A stretch of DNA of 64,000 nt from Linanthus parryae (lineage: Eukaryota; Streptophyta; Magnoliopsida; Ericales; Polemoniaceae): contig JALGPY010000003.1 in the NCBI GenBank assembly GCA_023055425.1, positions 19,651,001 to 19,715,000 of the forward strand, written 5' to 3'. The position numbers and the translations under genes are program-made. Under the pieces are notes generated by a model. That model was not told the DNA's origin. It saw only the letters and a program-made list of their open reading frames with translations, and searched no databases. Below, in pieces: positions 10,275 through 23,758 of the stretch; position 1 is the first letter of the stretch, and each line of letters starts with the position of its first letter.

Positions 10275-11713
10275 TGTTGAAATAGATGCCCTAGAGGCAA
10301 TCGTAGATTTAGTATGAACAATGTTTTGGCTAGAATATTCATTTATTATTTATGGCGATATTTAATATAATGAAGTCCTTAGATAAATTGTGTTATTTAT
10401 CTTAAATATCCCTAGTCCATTATATTGATTAATAGGACAATCAAATATAGACTAGTATGTGGGTAGATTGATATGGAGATATCAAGTCTAACACATGGGT
10501 ATGCATTAGGAGTAATGGCATACTGGATTGACCCACGACGAAAAGGATACATTAGATTATGTGAAGTCACAATCGCTTTTCGTAGTGCTAATATTATTGC
10601 AATCCTTAGACTTGAAGTCACTAGATACTCTAGTTGTGAAATATTGCGCTTTGATGTTATCAAACGTTACACCGTAACTGGGTAATCATAAAGGTGGCTA
10701 TCGGGCGTGATAGGAAGCAAGCTTAGAGATCGTAGTGATGTAGATAGGATTTGTCCCTCCCACATAATGGGGGTAGATATCCACGGCCACTCGAGGGATG
10801 AGGCTTATTGAATGTCTGGCCAGACTCAGATAAATTAATATAGATATATTAATGTTATCTGCAAGTATAAGCATAATCCCAGGATCGAGGAACTATGGAT
10901 TGGATATACGAGTGTGACTATTTATGTCTCGTGTCCAATCCGGATATGGAGACAAAGGGATAATGCAATATGACATATTGGGCACAAAGGTTTGTCGGGA
11001 TCACTGACTATTTCTATTGGTTGGGTGGCATGGATGTGTTGCTAGACACCGCTCCATGTTAGTAATAGTTACTACCAACTATATAGAAACCTATGGGGTC
11101 ACACGTCAAATAGAGTAGAGCTAGATTTGGGATTAATTAATATGGATTAATTAATAGAAGGATAATTGTGCAACACCTTGCAAACTTAGTAGGACTAATT
11201 TGCAAGGAGGGGAATAATTCTAGTTCATCTAGAATTAGGAAACTCTTTTATGGAAACAACAAGGAGTTGTTGGAGTATATAAAGGAGGCTCTAGCTTCCT
11301 TCCCACTACATGAGTTATTATTAGACATAACACATAAAGAGTGGGAGAGAGCAAAAGAGAGAGCAAGACAAAGAGCTAGGGCCGAAACCCTAGCCCCGTC
11401 CGCCCCTCTACCTGACGGCAAAGAGAGGGCCGCCCCCTCCTTTGTGTTTTGGTGATTTGTTGCTTTGATCTTCATCCCTCTTCCTCCGGGTTCAAGCTAG
11501 CACTTGTTGGGAAGGAAGAATCTAGATCTCACCTCTAGACGTGGATCAACCGTAGAGACGAGGACATCATTCTTCGTGTGATCTCACAAATCAAAAGGTA
11601 CACATCTTCTATGTCCTTAATCATGTTATGATGTCTCTTCCTGTGATCCTTGGTGGGCTTTGAGTAGGATTAATTATGTTATTCCGCTGCGTTACCTACG
11701 TCAAAACCCAACA
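10275..11713 (+). repeat. Copia-1 5' LTR
   Basis: 1439 bp from TGTTGAAATAG to CCCAACA. It contains a TATA-like TATATAAAG at 11276-11284, which is the plausible promoter of the genomic RNA. Immediately followed by the primer-binding site. Confidence 0.93.
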
Positions 11714-11714
11714 G

Positions 11715-11726
11715 TGGTATCAGAGC
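11715..11726 (+). promoter_or_regulatory. Copia-1 primer-binding site
   Basis: TGGTATCAGAGC, one base after the LTR end, is the usual copia primer-binding site complementary to initiator methionine tRNA. Confidence 0.92.
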
Positions 11727-13322
11727 CACAGGTCGTAGAGCATAACATGATATTATGTGTTTATGATTTCAGTTCATACACCGTATTATTGTTTATTACG
11801 CGAATACTGAAAAATTGGCATAGTAGATGCAATATTGAATTTGATTCAATCAAACAAGACCCAATTTAACATTGGATGTTAGAATTGGTGAGTTTAATCA
11901 TATAGGATGTGAATAATTGGGTTCTTAAAAAAAAATTAGGGTTCATGGGCACATGATTGAAAAGGGGTTTTCAATTATGGAAACAAAATTATGGAAACAA
12001 CCTTGCTTGGGCAAAAAGGAAGGAGGAAGGGGACTAGGGCCGAAACCCTAGCCGCCCGCCCCTCCCTTGTGCGCCAAGCAAGGCCGCGGCCTCCTAGGCG
12101 TGCAGCGGTCCTAGGGTTCGGGCCACTTGTTGGCTTGGACCCTTTGGACCGTTGTGAAACCCTAGTTACCCAATTTCATTAAAATTAAACAAGCGCGTTA
12201 AAAATTGGTTTTAACTGTATTATGTGCTTTATTGCATGGTGGATGGATATGGCCTAGGATTGTGGATGTTTATTGTTTTGTGGTTTGGTTTACGGCCTGC
12301 GAGCTGATCAAATTAATGTAATAATTAATTAAGTTTTACGGCCTGCGAGTCGTTCTTTTTCTCCTCGACATGTGAGGCTTTTGTTATTTATTTATTCTAT
12401 ATGTTAGGCTAGAATTAGAAATATTTATATGATAGCCAAGAGCATGGAGAAGAAGACTGGAGAACCAAAGGAGCCAAAAGACATCCCTAGACGCGCAGCT
12501 ATGGTGGAGCACATGGAGATGAGCTCGGCACTTTATGGCAATTAGATATTATCATTGGCTTGATAATATCATTAGTCTAGAGGCCATATCCATGCCACGG
12601 TTTTTTTTTTTTATTATTTTATTTTTGTGGATGTTTATTATTCATGCCTTGTTATTTATTTTGTGTGTATGGCGCTACAAGAAAAAACGATAACAAGATA
12701 ATAATAAACAAGGTTGGTCTTTTATTGTGGATGGCCCAATCCAAATAAGTAGACCATGTTGATAAAGATCAACCAAACAAATTAAAAGAAATCCCTCAAT
12801 TAAATATTGCGTTTTGCCTTCTCTTGCCAAAACACCCTTCATGATCATGGCCTATTAAAATCCGGGCTTGCCAAAGCAAGGCGATTTTAATTTTTCATGA
12901 TGTGTTGCGGACGACGCAAGCTAGTAATGCGTGTATGTTGAAAGCAAGAGGTTGGACGCAACTAGGCAAGAGTCAATTGGATTGATGAGCTTAGAGGCAT
13001 GACAATTAGGAGTTATCCAATTGGATAAAGAATAAAAGGAATTTATTCACCTAATTGGACCAAGAGTTGCATGGGATGCAATTGGAATGGTTCCTACCTA
13101 AATAACCAATTCTTGGGTGACTTGCCAAAGCAGGCTCAAGAAGAAGTGAAATAAGGATCTTGGACCCGCTAGAAAATATAAAGATATTTTCCGCTTTAAA
13201 TAGTGAGGGCTATTAATCCGAGAAAAATAGTGGGAGCTATATTTAATGATCTAGCCATTGTTAAATATAGTTAAATTGTTCAAAATACTAAATTGCATAT
13301 TTCTCGTTTTGTAGAATTCCAA
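11727..13322 (+). other. Copia-1 long untranslated leader
   Basis: About 1.6 kb between the primer site and the gag start, with stops in all frames and a GC-rich patch at about 12030-12110. Long leaders are normal for Angela-type elements. No separate gene is seen. Confidence 0.7.
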
Positions 13323-16300
13323 ATGGCAAACAACAACGCATCGAGTTCATCCCTACGATCTGTCCTTGAGAAGGATAAATTGTCTGGAACAAATTTCCTT
13401 GACTGGTACAGAAACTTGAGGATTGTCCTCAAGCAAGAAAAGAAGCTGTACGTCTTGGACACTCCAATTCCAGACCCACCACAAGATGAGTCTCTACTAG
13501 CGGCAGTAAGGGCACGTCAGAAACATGTTGATGATTCTAATGACGTGACTTGCCTCATGCTTTGTACCATGACTAGTGAGCTTCAGAAGCAACACGAGAA
13601 CATGGAAGCCTATGATATGATCAGACACTTGAAACAATTGTTTCAGGAACAGGCAAGGCATGAGCGCTATGAGGTGTCTAAAGCATTGTTCAAAAGTAGT
13701 CTTGCAGAGGGGAATCCAGTAGGCCCTCATGTACTCCGAATGATCGGGTACATAGAGAACCTTGAGAGACTGGGGTTCCCACTCGGCCAGGACTTGGCGA
13801 CTGATCTCGTCTTGCAATCGTTGCCTGACAGTTATAATCAGTTCATTATGAACTATAATATGAATGAGATCAACAAGTCTTTTCCAGACCTATTGAACAT
13901 GCTAAAGACAGCTGAGCAAAGCATCAATAAAGGCAAGGGCAAGGCCATAATGATGGTACACAAGAAGAAGGGCAAGTCAGTTGCATCTACTTCAAAAGGA
14001 AAACGCAAGAAAGTTTCGAAATCCAAGGATGCCCTAAAGCCTAGTGGAGGTGTGGCTAAAGGTGAATGTCACTACTGCAGCCAGCCGGGTCACTGGAGGA
14101 GGAATTGCCCTAAATATCTGGAGGATAAGAAGCTTGGAATAGTGATTCCACCACCACCAGGTATTTATGTTATAGACATCAATCTTTCTATTTCATCATC
14201 CTGGGTATTAGATACCGGATGTGGTTCTCACATTTGTCGTAATGTGCAGGATTTGAAAAGAAGTAGAAGATTGCGAAAAGGGGAGATAGACCTGCGCGTC
14301 GGGAATGGAGCAAAGGTTGCTGCATTAGCTGTAGGCGTTTATGAGCTATCTTTGCCTTCTGGACTTATTTTAGAATTAGACAATTGCTTTTATGTGCCTG
14401 CTATGAGCAGAAACATTATTTCCGTTTCTTGTTTGGACGAGAAAGGTTTTTCTATTTCAATAAAGGACAAGTGTTGCTCCATTTATTTTGATAGTATGCA
14501 CTATTGAAGTGCGCATTTGTCTAATGGATTGTATATCCTTGATCTAAATAATCCAATCTATAACATAAATACTAAAAGGATTAAAACTAATGATTTAAAT
14601 CCTACATATCTATGGCACTGTCGTTTAGGCCATATAAATGAGAAACGCATATCTAGACTCCATAAGGATGGACTTCTAGACTCATTTGATTTGGAATCAT
14701 ATGAGACATGTGAATCTTGTTTATTGGGAAAAATGACAAAGTCCCCTTTCAATAAGAAAGGCGAACAGACTAGTGAGTTATTGGCACTCATACATACTGA
14801 TGTATGCGGACCATTCCCCACGCCTGCCAGAGGTGGTTATACCTACTTCATCACATTTACTGATGATTTCAGTAGATATGGATTTGTATACCTTATGAAG
14901 GCCAAATCCGAATCATTTGAATTGTTCAAAGAATTCAAGAGTGAAGTAGAGAAGCAACTTGGCAAGAGTATTAAAGCTCTACGATCGGATCGTGGAGGAG
15001 AATACTTAAGCCAAGAGTTTGATGAGTATCTTAGAGAGTGTGGGATAGTATCCCAGCTCACTCCACCCGGAACACCACAATGGAATGGTGTATCTGAGAG
15101 GAGGAATCGCACTCTATTAGATATGGTGCGATCTATGATGTCTCAAACAGATCTTCCGATATCCTTTTGGGGACATGCTCTAATGACTGCAGCTTTTACC
15201 ATTAACCGTGTTCCATCCAAATCAGTCATGAAGACGCCATATGAGATATGGACTGGGAGGCGTCCCATAGTGTCGTTTATGAAGATTTGGGGCTGCGACG
15301 TCTATGTAAAGCGTTTACAAACAGACAAGCTCGGGCCTAAAGCGGATAAGTGTAAGTTTGTGGGATATCCTAAAGAGACTAAAGGATATTACTTCTATAA
15401 CCCTACCGAGAACAAAGTGTTTGTTGCTCGGACCGGCGTGTTTCTAGAAAGAGAACTAGTCTCTAAAGAATCAAGTGGGAGGGTTGTAGAACTTGAAGAA
15501 ATTCATGAACCACAAACCACTGAACCAATAATGGAACATGAACAGGAACCACAAGAAGTTGTGGAAGAGCCTGTTCAGGTAACACAGGAACTCCGTAGGT
15601 CAGGAAGAGTGCGTCATGAGCCAGAGAGGTATGGACTTCTCGTGACTGAGCCCGATGACGTACCACTCATGGATGATGAGCCTGCAAACTATGGAGAAGC
15701 CATGAATGGCCCAGACTCTAAGAGGTGGCTTGAAGCCATGAGATCCGAAATGGATTCCATGTACGCCAACAAAGTATGGACTTTGGTGGAACCACCCGAA
15801 GGGGCTCGACCCATAGGGTGCAAGTGGGTCTTCAAGAAGAAGACCGACATGGATGGCAAGGTAGTTGCCTATAAGGGGCGATTGGTGGCCAAAGGTTATA
15901 GACAGATTCATGGTATTGACTATGATGAGACTTTTTCACCAGTCGCCATGACTGAATCCATTCGAATCTTACTTGCTATTGCAGCATACTACGACTATGA
16001 GATTTGGCAAATGGATGTCAAAACAGCGTTCCTTTATGGGAACCTCCTTGAGGATGTGTACATGACACAATCAGAGGGTTTTGAGGATCCAGAGAATGCT
16101 AATAAAGTCTGTAAGCTGCAAAGGTCCATTTATGGATTAAAGCAAGCTTCTAGGAGCTGGAATCGACGTTTTGATGACGCGGTCAAAGAGTTTGGCTTCA
16201 TCAAGAACGAAGATGAGCCTTGTGTTTACAAGAAGGTTAGTGGGAGCTCTATAGTGTTTCTGGTCATGTATGTGGATGACATACTAATCATTGGCAATGA

Positions 16301-17258
16301 TATTCCTACTCTGCAATCTGTTAAAGATTGGCTAGGAAAGTGCTTTGCAATGAAAGACTTAGGAGACGCAGCCTATATACTGGGTATAAAGATCTATAGA
16401 GATAGATCTAAAAGGTTGCTTGGCCTAAGTCAGAGTACATATATTGACAAGGTGTTGAAGAGGTTCAACATGCAAGATTCCAAGAAGGGATTCTTGCCCA
16501 TGTCACATGGATTCACTCTTTCCAAGAATGACTGTCCCTCCAATGAGATGGAGAAGGACCGCATGAGCAGGATACCCTATGCTTCGGCCATAGGATCCAT
16601 CATGTACGCCATGCTATGTACTAGTTCAGACGTATCATACGCGTTGAGTATGGTGAGCAGATACCAGTCCAATCCGGGTGAGAGTCACTGGATTGCTGTC
16701 AAGAACATCCTAAAGTACTTGAGAAGAACTAAGGATGTATTCTTGATATTTGGAGGAATGGAAGAGCTAAGTGTAAAGGGTTACACTGACGCAAGCTTCC
16801 AAACCGACAAGGATGATTACAGATCGCAGTCTGGATACGTGTTTTGCCTGAATGGAGGAGCTGTGAGCTGGAAGAGTTCCAAGCAAGGCACAGTTGCTGA
16901 TTCTACAACAGAAGCTGAGTACATTGCTACTGCGGAAGCAGCAAAAGAGGCAGTATGGATAAAGAAGTTTATCACTGAGCTCGGTGTGGTCCCTAGCATA
17001 GTGGATCCCATAGAGTTGTACTGTGACAACTCTGGGGCAATCGCACAGGCGAAGGAACCAAGATCGCACCAAAAGTCAAAGCATGTACTTAGGAGATTCC
17101 ATCTTATTCGTGATATGATCGATCGAGGAGATGTGAAGATATGCAAGATTCCGACAGAGGACAACGTGTCAGATCCGCTCACGAAACCTCTTGCGCAGCG
17201 AAAGCATGAAGGGCACGCCAGATCTATAGGCATACGAGATGCGCCAGATTGGCTCTAG
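13323..17258 (+). pseudogene. Copia-1 gag-pol polyprotein, one in-frame stop
   Basis: A single frame of 1312 codons. I place the start at the ATG at 13323 (MANNNASSSS) because copia-2 starts at the same point. Domains in order: UBN2-type gag (residues ~10-230), CCHC knuckle C249-C252-H257-C262, aspartic protease (D-T-G, D297), gag-pre-integrase (WHCRLGH, ~430), integrase core with D, D and E near 493, 555 and 590, reverse transcriptase with YVDD near 983, and RNase H with TDAS and TTEAEY near 1155-1196. The only break is a TGA at 14505-14507 between protease and pre-integrase, where copia-2 has TTT (Phe). The remaining ~917 codons are open, so the element is nearly intact but probably needs trans help or readthrough. 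Confidence 0.9.
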
Positions 17259-17259
17259 T

Positions 17260-17272
17260 GCAAGTGGGAGAC
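17260..17272 (+). promoter_or_regulatory. Copia-1 polypurine tract
   Basis: CAAGTGGGAGAC immediately precedes the 3' LTR. The AAGTGGGAGA form is typical of copia plus-strand priming sites. Confidence 0.85.
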
Positions 17273-18711
17273 TGTTGAAATAGATGCCCTAGAGGCAATC
17301 GTAGATTTAGTATGAACAATGTTTTGGCTAGAATATTAATTTATTATTTATGGCGATATTTAATATAATGAAGTCCTTAGATAAATTGTGTTATTTATCT
17401 TAAATATCCCTAGTCCATTATATTGATTAATAGGACAATCAAATATAGACTAGTATGTGGGTAGATTGATATGGAGATATCAAGTCTAACACATGGGTAT
17501 GCATTAGGAGTAATGGCATACTGGATTGACCCACGACGAAAAGGATACATTAGATTATGTGAAGTCACAATCGCTTTTCGTAGCGCTAATATTATTGCAA
17601 TCCTTAGACTTGAAGTCACTAGATACTCTAGTTGTGAAATATTGCGCTTTGATGTTATCAAACGTTACACCGTAACTGGGTAATCATAAAGGTGGCTATC
17701 GGGCGTGATAGGAAGCAAGCTTAGAGATCGTAGTGATGTAGATAGGATTTGTCCCTCCCACATAATGGGGGTAGATATCCACGGCCACTCGAGGGATGAG
17801 GCTTATTGAATGTCTGGCCAGACTCAGATAAATTAATATAGAGATATTAATGTTATCTGCAAGTATAAGCATAATCCCAGGATCGAGGAACTATGGATTG
17901 GATATACGAGTGTGACTATTTATGTCTCGTGTCCAATCCGGATATGGAGACAAAGGGATAATGCAATATGACATATTGGGCACAAAGGTTTGTCGGGATC
18001 ACTGACTATTTCTATTGGTTGGGTGGCATGGATGTGTTGCTAGACACCGCTCCATGTTAGTAATAGTTACTACCAACTATATAGAAACCTATGGGGTCAC
18101 ACGTCAAATAGAGTAGAGCTAGATTTGGGATTAATTAATATGGATTAATTAATAGAAGGATCATTGTGCAACACCTTGCAAACTTAGTAGGACTAATTTG
18201 CAAGGAGGGGAATAATTCTAGTTCATCTAGAATTAGGAAACTCTTTTATGGAAACAACAAGGAGTTGTTGGAGTATATAAAGGAGGCTCTAGCTTCCTTC
18301 CCACTACATGAGTTATTATTAGACATAACACATAAAGAGTGGGAGAGAGCAAAAGAGAGAGCAAGACAAAGTGCTAGGGCCGAAACCCTAGCCCCGTCCG
18401 CCCCTCTACCCGACGGCAAAGAGAGGGCCGCCCCCTCCTTTGTGTTTTGGTGATTTGTTGCTTTGATCTTCATCCCTCTTCCCTTGGGTTCAAGCTAGCA
18501 CTTGTTGGGAAGGAAGAATCTAGATCTCACCTCTAGACGTGGATCAACCGTAGAGACGAGGACATCATTCTTCGTGTGATCTCACAAATCAAAAGGTACA
18601 CATCTTCTATGTCCTTAATCATGTTATGATGTCTCTTCCTGTGATCCTTGGTGGGCTTTGTGTAGGATTAATTTTGTTATTCCGCTGCGTTACCTACGTC
18701 AAAACCCAACA
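17273..18711 (+). repeat. Copia-1 3' LTR
   Basis: 1439 bp, the same length as the 5' LTR, with about 11 differences by eye (for example CTCCGGG versus CCTTGGG near 18481). The sequence then returns to the interrupted 680-bp repeat (CATTTCCAAAGTATT). Confidence 0.93.
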
Positions 18712-20632
18712 CCTATCCCCAACATTTCCAAAGTATTAAATTGTCACCCCTCTTGACTTAGATTCAAAATTCTAGTCTAAAACCAGCTACAAAATTAGGA
18801 AATTTTATTTACAGTTTTACACCACAAATATTTGGGATATGTAATATTAGGCCCTAGAATTTTCAAGGGTGTTACACTTTACACGGTTGTCTAGATTGGA
18901 AATGCCAGAAGGAGGGTTAATACTGAAGAGGAAATCTCTAAAGGCACACAACATTATTACTACAAACGCGGGGTGCTGGTTGTAAACCATAACGGTTGCT
19001 AGTATTCTCGGCCTTGTAGGCTCTCCACACTTCAGTCACTTTGTTTATTCGTTCCAGCCACGGAAACATCGACCCCCGTTCACTACAAAGTGGGAGATAT
19101 TTAATAGCTTGTTATCATTCAGGATGGTGTTCAATCATGTATATCAACAGGATACCGAACAATTCTGAGCGTAAGGATGTGGTTGAAAATTGTCTATATC
19201 AACCCCCATATGTCTGTCATATCCTTCGAAGTGGCGTCGATGCTGTCGAAGCCCACGTAGAGACCATGTTCACCGGCAAGATGTAACAAGTCACGGGTAC
19301 ATCTTCCTGAAGGAGGCTTTTGTACTGCAGTTTCTTATAGAAAAAGTTCTCGGCTCGATCAAGTGCACCAAAAAGTCTGATTTTTCGTGCCTCTACAGTC
19401 TAGGTAGGCGTTCAATAGTGCTCTGATCATTCCATGTGTTTTTGGAGAAACCTATTTATGGAAATTCCTTGATCATCCATCGAACTAGTGTAAATGGGAC
19501 ATTGGGGGTTTACATTCCTGCCTACCAACCTAAAATCAAACTCAAGGTAGCATGCTTTGTTGAAAATTTGACATTTTGATAGAGTTGTAGGTTTGTCGTA
19601 ACTCCGACAACCTGACATTATGTCATAATTTTAAATCCCCATTGTGATTTATCTTATCCGAACACTTCATGCATCAATTTAATTTGAAAGCATGTGTGGT
19701 AGTGTGTGTCCTTGTTTCCTATAAAATTTGGGTTATTGTTTAAATTCGTACATAATTGGACCAAACTATCCAATTTTATTGGTGAGAGACCAATACAATT
19801 AACAACACTTGTCAATAGTCACGACCTACACGCAATATAGGCCTAAACTACTAGCTTGTGCCCAAACTAACGTCCAAACCATTCCAAATCACACAATGAA
19901 ACAATTCTAAAATGATGCTCAGCCCAAAACCAGGTCACACGACCTTGCCCAGAGGTCGTACGACCTCCTGCTGAGCCAACCCAGGTCGCACGACCTGATG
20001 CAGAGGTCGCACGACCTCCTGGGAATCTGAAATCCTGCGGTTTGTCTCCCTTGCCTCCTTGCTCGTTGCTTCGCCAATTCCAAGCTATGTTTTGATCACC
20101 AATTCATAAAAAATCTCCACCTTGATCAGGACTCTCTAGCAATCAATCCAATGAACTGATAGAATACATTCTCAAATTTGCGGTATTGGAATACATCCAC
20201 TATGCGCCACAACAAGCGTGTATTTGCGTCTCAACAAACGCAGAGACTTTTGTGTCCCATTCAACACACCATCAATACACCATGACACAATGCATCTCCC
20301 CAACAACATTACAATGACACTTAATGATAAAAAGTTCCTATCAATCGTTCCAAGTTATGCCAACTTTTAACCAAAGGACCGCACCAATGCGCAAACCGAG
20401 ACACAATCAATAAATTCCAACAATCAGTGCGTGCATAATAATACGCCGCCAATCAATGCATTCACAATAACATGTAAGCAACCAATCCGCGCCAGATAAC
20501 GTGCTACCAACTGTATGCCATCAAGACACGTCAATTACTCCATGCCACGAGCCAAATTCTCCAGTTGATTCGAGTCATCTCCACCTTGACTTGAATCCTC
20601 CCCGCAGTCATAACATGATCTACGTGCCCAAT

Positions 20633-20790
20633 TGTAGGGTTTTGTGGCAGATTACGCCGTGGGATAACAAAACTTTTATCCTGCTCAAATCCCTCCAAGG
20701 ATCACATGCAAGCAATCATAACATGATGAAAGTAGAAAACCATGCACCTTAGTTTGTGTGATCACTACGAAGAATTGTGTCTTCGCCTCT
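20633..20790 (-). mobile_element. Terminal fragment of Angela-like LTR at unit B/C junction
   Basis: Same fragment and same breakpoint as at 9071-9231: LTR sequence TTCGCCTCTATGG joins GGTGGTTCTTC. An identical breakpoint in two places shows that the units arose by tandem duplication and not by independent insertions. Confidence 0.8.
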
Positions 20791-23758
20791 ATGGTGGTGG
20801 TTCTTCTTGAAGAAGTTTGAATTTTAAGAAGAAGTGAAGAAGATGGGTGTTTATATAAACTTAGCTTGACGGGGAAAACAAGTGATGATGCTGCCACATA
20901 CATGGGTGAGGTGTCACCAAATCATAGTGTGAAAGCAATCTAGAGTTCAAATTGGAGAAGTTCAAATAAAGATTTTATAAAGTTTGGGGGTAGTTTCAGT
21001 ATTTAATATTTTTAATATAAATTACAAACTGGCCCCAGATTCTTATATAACTCCAATATTTGATGTTTCATTCCTGATATTCCAACGTGTCAAGAGATCG
21101 CTGGCACTGAATGGGAAATAATTATATAGTGGCTCCAAATTTTTAGAAAATTACATTCTTACCCCCCCCCCCCAACATTTCCAAAGTATTACATTTTCAC
21201 CCCTCTTGTCTTAGATTCAAAATTCTAGTCTAAACTCTGCTACAAAAATAGGAAATTTTATTTACAATTTTACACCACATATCTTCGGGATATTACTTAT
21301 TAGAGCAAAATCAGAGCTATGGTACATAACCTGCTCACCTGATCATCTCCCGGGTTTTACTTCCATATGCCAAATTGATAGGGGGCTTTCTATCCTCTCA
21401 TTTCGTGTAACTCCTGTAGTTGAAGTTCTTGATGAGGAGAAGGGGTGGTGGAGTTGCAGATTTGGTGGTGTTGGGGGTTCTTCTTCAATAAGTTTGAAAG
21501 TTAAGAAAAAGTGAAGAAGATGTGTATTTTAGCTTGATTAGCTTGATGGGGAAAACAAGTGATGGGGTGCTGCCACCTACATGGGGGGAGGTGTCACCAA
21601 ATTATAGTGTGAAAGCAAGCTAGAGTTCATATTGGGAAGGTTCATATATAGTTTTTATAAAGTTTGGGGGTAGTTTCATTATTTATTTTTAATATAAATT
21701 ACAAACTGACCCTAAATTCGTATTTAACTCCAATATTTGATGTATCATTCCATGTATTCCAACATGTCAAGAGATCGCTGGCACTGACTGAGAAATAATT
21801 ATATAATGGCTCTATATTTTTAGAAAATTACATTCTTATCCCCAAAATTTCCAAAGTATTAAATTGTCACCCCTCTTGACTTAGATTCAAAATTCTAGTC
21901 TAAAACCAGCTACAAAATTAGGAAATTTTATTTACAGTTTTACACCACAAATATTTGGGATATGTAATATTAGGCCCTAGAATTTTCAAGGGTGTTACAC
22001 TTTACACTGTTTTCTAGATTGGAAAGGCCAGAAGGAGGGTTAATACTGAAGAGGAAATCTCTAAAGGCACACAACATTATTACTACAAACGCGGGGTGCT
22101 GGTTGTAAACCATAACGGTTGCTAGTATTCTCGGCCTTGTAGGCTCTCCACACTTCAGTTACTTTGTTTATTCGTTCCAGCCACGGAAACATCGAACCAT
22201 GTTCACTACAAAGTGGGAGATATTTAATAGCTTGTTATCATTCAGGATGGTGTTCAATCATGTATATCAACAGGATACCGAACAATTCTGAGCGTAAGGA
22301 TGTGGCTGGAAATTGTCTTTATCAACCCCCATATGTCTGTAATATCCTTCGAAGTGGCGTCGATGCTGTCGGAAGCCCACGTAGAGACCATGTTCACCGG
22401 CAAGATGTAACAAGTCACGGGTACATCTTTTTGAAGGAGGCTTTTGTACTGCAGTTTCTGAAAGAAATAGTTCTCGGCTCGATCAAGTGCACTAAAAAGT
22501 CTGATTTTTCGTGCCTCTACAGTCTAGGTAGGCCTTCAATAGTGCTCTGACCATTCCATGTGTTTTTGGAGAAGCCTATTTATGGAAATTCCTTGATCAT
22601 CCATCTAACTATTGTATATGGGACATTCGGGGGTTTACATTCCTGCCTACCAACCTAAAATCATACTCAAGGTAACATGCTTTGTTGACAATTTGACATT
22701 TTGATAGACTTGTAGGTTTGTGGTTACTCTGACAACCTGACATTATGTCATAATTTCAAATCCCCATTGTGATTTATCTTATCCGAACACTTCATGCATC
22801 AATTTACTTTGAAAGCATGTGTGGTAGTTCGTGTCCTTGTTTCCTATAAAATTTTGCGGTTATTATTTAAATTCGTTGATAGTTGGACCAGACAATCCAA
22901 TTTATTGGTGAGAGACCAATACAATTAACAACACCTGTCAATAGTCACGGCCTACACCCAATATAGGCCTAAACTACTAGCTTGTGCCCACAGTAACGTC
23001 CAAACCATTCCAAATCAAACAAGGAAACAATTCTAAAATGATGGTCAACCAAAAACCTGGTCACACGACCTGTCCCAGAGGTCGTACGACCTCCTACAGA
23101 GCCAACCCAGGTCGCACGACCTGATGCAGAGGTCGCACGACCTCCTGGGAATCTGAAATCCTGCGGTTTGTTTCCCTTGCCTCCTTGCTCGTTGCTTCGC
23201 CAATTCCAAGCCATGTTTTGATCACCAATTCATAAAAAAACTCCACCTTGATCAAGACTCTCTAGGAATCAATCCAATGAAATGATGGAATACATTCTCA
23301 AATTTGCGGTATTGGAATACATCCACTATGCGCCACAACAAGCGGGTCTTTGCGTCTCAACAAACGCAGAGACTTTTGTGTCCCAATCAACACACCACCA
23401 ATACACCATGACACAATGAATCTCCCCAACATCATGACAATAACACTTAATGATGAAAAGTTCCTATCAATCGTTCCAAGTTATGTCAATTTTTAAGCAA
23501 AGGACCGCACCAATGCGCAAACCGAGACACACTCAATAAATTCCAACAATCAATGAGTGCATAATAATACGCCGCCAATCAATACATTCACAATAACATG
23601 TAAGAAACCAATCCGCGCCAAATAACGTGCTACCAACTGTATGCCATCAAGACACGTCAATTACTCCATGCCACGAGCCAAATTCGCCAGTTGATTCGAG
23701 TCATCTCCACCTTGACTTGAATCCTCCTAGCAGTCATAACAAGATCCGCATGCCCAAT
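20791..23758. repeat. 3.1-kb tandem unit C, ending in the complete LTR
   Basis: Third tandem copy, with monomers at 20927 and 21607 and the 1.8-kb tract from about 21970. Unlike A and B it continues into the whole solo LTR, so it keeps the ancestral right end. Its part from 21607 onward is the template of the patch at 46301-53181. Confidence 0.8.

Larger units (their letters stand above)
10275..18711 (+). mobile_element. Copia-1: Angela/BARE-1-like Ty1/copia retrotransposon, full length
   Basis: An 8437-bp element with two 1439-bp LTRs starting TGTTGAAATAG and ending CCCAACA, a primer-binding site right after the 5' LTR, a purine tract before the 3' LTR and one gag-pol frame. Flanks are ATTAT (10270-10274) and CCTAT (18712-18716). 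The uninterrupted repeat copy reads CTTAT at this point, so each flank differs by one base from a likely CTTAT duplication. By eye the LTRs differ at about 11 positions, so the insertion is young. The lineage call rests on LTR length and gag pattern. Confidence 0.9.
9232..20790. repeat. 3.1-kb tandem unit B, interrupted by copia-1
   Basis: Second copy of the tandem unit. After removing copia-1 and one target duplication it is about 3.12 kb, matching unit A. Monomers start at 9365 and 10042, copia-1 occupies 10275-18711, the 1.8-kb tract follows (about 18850-20632), and the LTR fragment is at 20633-20790. One TATA-like block present in other monomers is deleted near 9955-9970. Confidence 0.8.

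Noticed and set aside
11168..11455. A 95-codon frame in the copia LTRs (also at 18166)
   Set aside because: Lies wholly inside the LTR in both copies and includes the TATA region; no homology recognised. An LTR shadow.
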